Of a DNA stretch of 21,064 bases, positions 20,993 to 21,064 are shown piece after piece. Position 1 is the first letter of the stretch, and the number at the start of each line of letters is the position of its first letter. A program made the translations under genes and the position numbers. The notes beneath the pieces were generated by a model. It was given only the letters and a program-made list of their open reading frames with translations. It was not told the origin of the DNA and ran no database searches. The DNA is from an uncultured Clostridia bacterium. GTDB taxonomy: Bacteria; Bacillota; Clostridia; UBA1381; UMGS1253. The stretch is taken from NCBI GenBank assembly GCA_934456295.1, contig CAKSHB010000024.1, positions 1 through 21,064 of the forward strand. Direction: 5' to 3'.

Positions 20993-21064
20993 GGACAGGT
21001 ATCGAAGTGGTCATAACGGCCCTGACTCGAAATCAGGTAGTCGCGCAAGCGGCTCGTGGGTTCG
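20993..21064 (+). tRNA. tRNA-Ser (anticodon CGA), partial at window edge
   Basis: The 5' acceptor strand GGACAGG, a D-arm with CGAAGTGG, anticodon stem CCTGA/TCAGG with loop CTCGAAA (anticodon CGA, reads UCG), and a long class II variable arm (GTCGCGCAAGCGGC) mark a serine tRNA. The T-arm is cut at GGGTTCG by the end of the window. Confidence 0.95.

Overview
The window looks like a chromosomal segment of a Gram-positive, probably gut-associated member of the Clostridia. Evidence: a Zn-ribbon L32, a YlmC/YmxH-type PRC-barrel protein (known from spore formers), an NrdR repressor, a ClpE-like unfoldase with an N-terminal zinc ribbon, strong AGGAGG-type ribosome binding sites, and many TTGACA-17-TATAAT promoters. 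No phage, insertion sequence, CRISPR array or riboswitch was recognised. The organism call is an inference.

Layout. 1-1993 (minus): the 23S rRNA uracil methyltransferase rlmD (runs off the left edge) behind the Cys-tRNA deacylase ybaK. 2232-3581 (plus): a MATE efflux pump, divergent from ybaK. 3752-6350 (plus): a housekeeping run of DUF177/YceD, rpmF, a YlmC/YmxH protein, nrdR and a PHP phosphoesterase, with two clear promoters and two terminators. 6441-13263 (minus): a carbohydrate and redox block holding a GH106-like glycoside hydrolase, a small Gfo/Idh oxidoreductase, a D-2-hydroxyacid dehydrogenase and a secreted beta-propeller/copper-amine-oxidase-N-like protein. 13494-14461 (plus): yajC and a TIGR04086-type membrane protein. 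14509-17322 (minus): a GH78 alpha-L-rhamnosidase followed 3 bases later by a DUF4430 lipoprotein. 17588-19894 (plus): a ClpE-like AAA+ unfoldase. 20091-20569 (plus): a five-gene tRNA operon (Gly-UCC, Arg-UCU, His-GUG, Gln-UUG, Lys-UUU) behind a consensus extended -10 promoter. 20718-about 20920: a frameshifted, truncated remnant of an SGNH-type hydrolase. 20993-21064: the start of tRNA-Ser(CGA), cut by the window edge.

How the genes work together. The plus-strand genes are translation, protein quality control and secretion housekeeping. The minus-strand genes between 6441 and 17322 form two islands for breaking down rhamnose-containing plant glycans or glycosides. Both hydrolases lack a signal peptide, so they probably act in the cytoplasm on imported oligosaccharides or small glycosides. 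No transporter or regulator is encoded next to them. The GH106-like gene has its own promoter, with paired direct repeats upstream of the -35 and an inverted repeat across the -10, suggesting dedicated control by a regulator encoded elsewhere.

I did not find a convincing new multi-gene system. The items most worth a second look are the frameshifted SGNH remnant between the tRNA genes, the control region of the GH106-like gene, the tandem hairpins and 11-bp duplication flanking the Gfo/Idh gene, and the substituted glycine motif in the D-2-hydroxyacid dehydrogenase.
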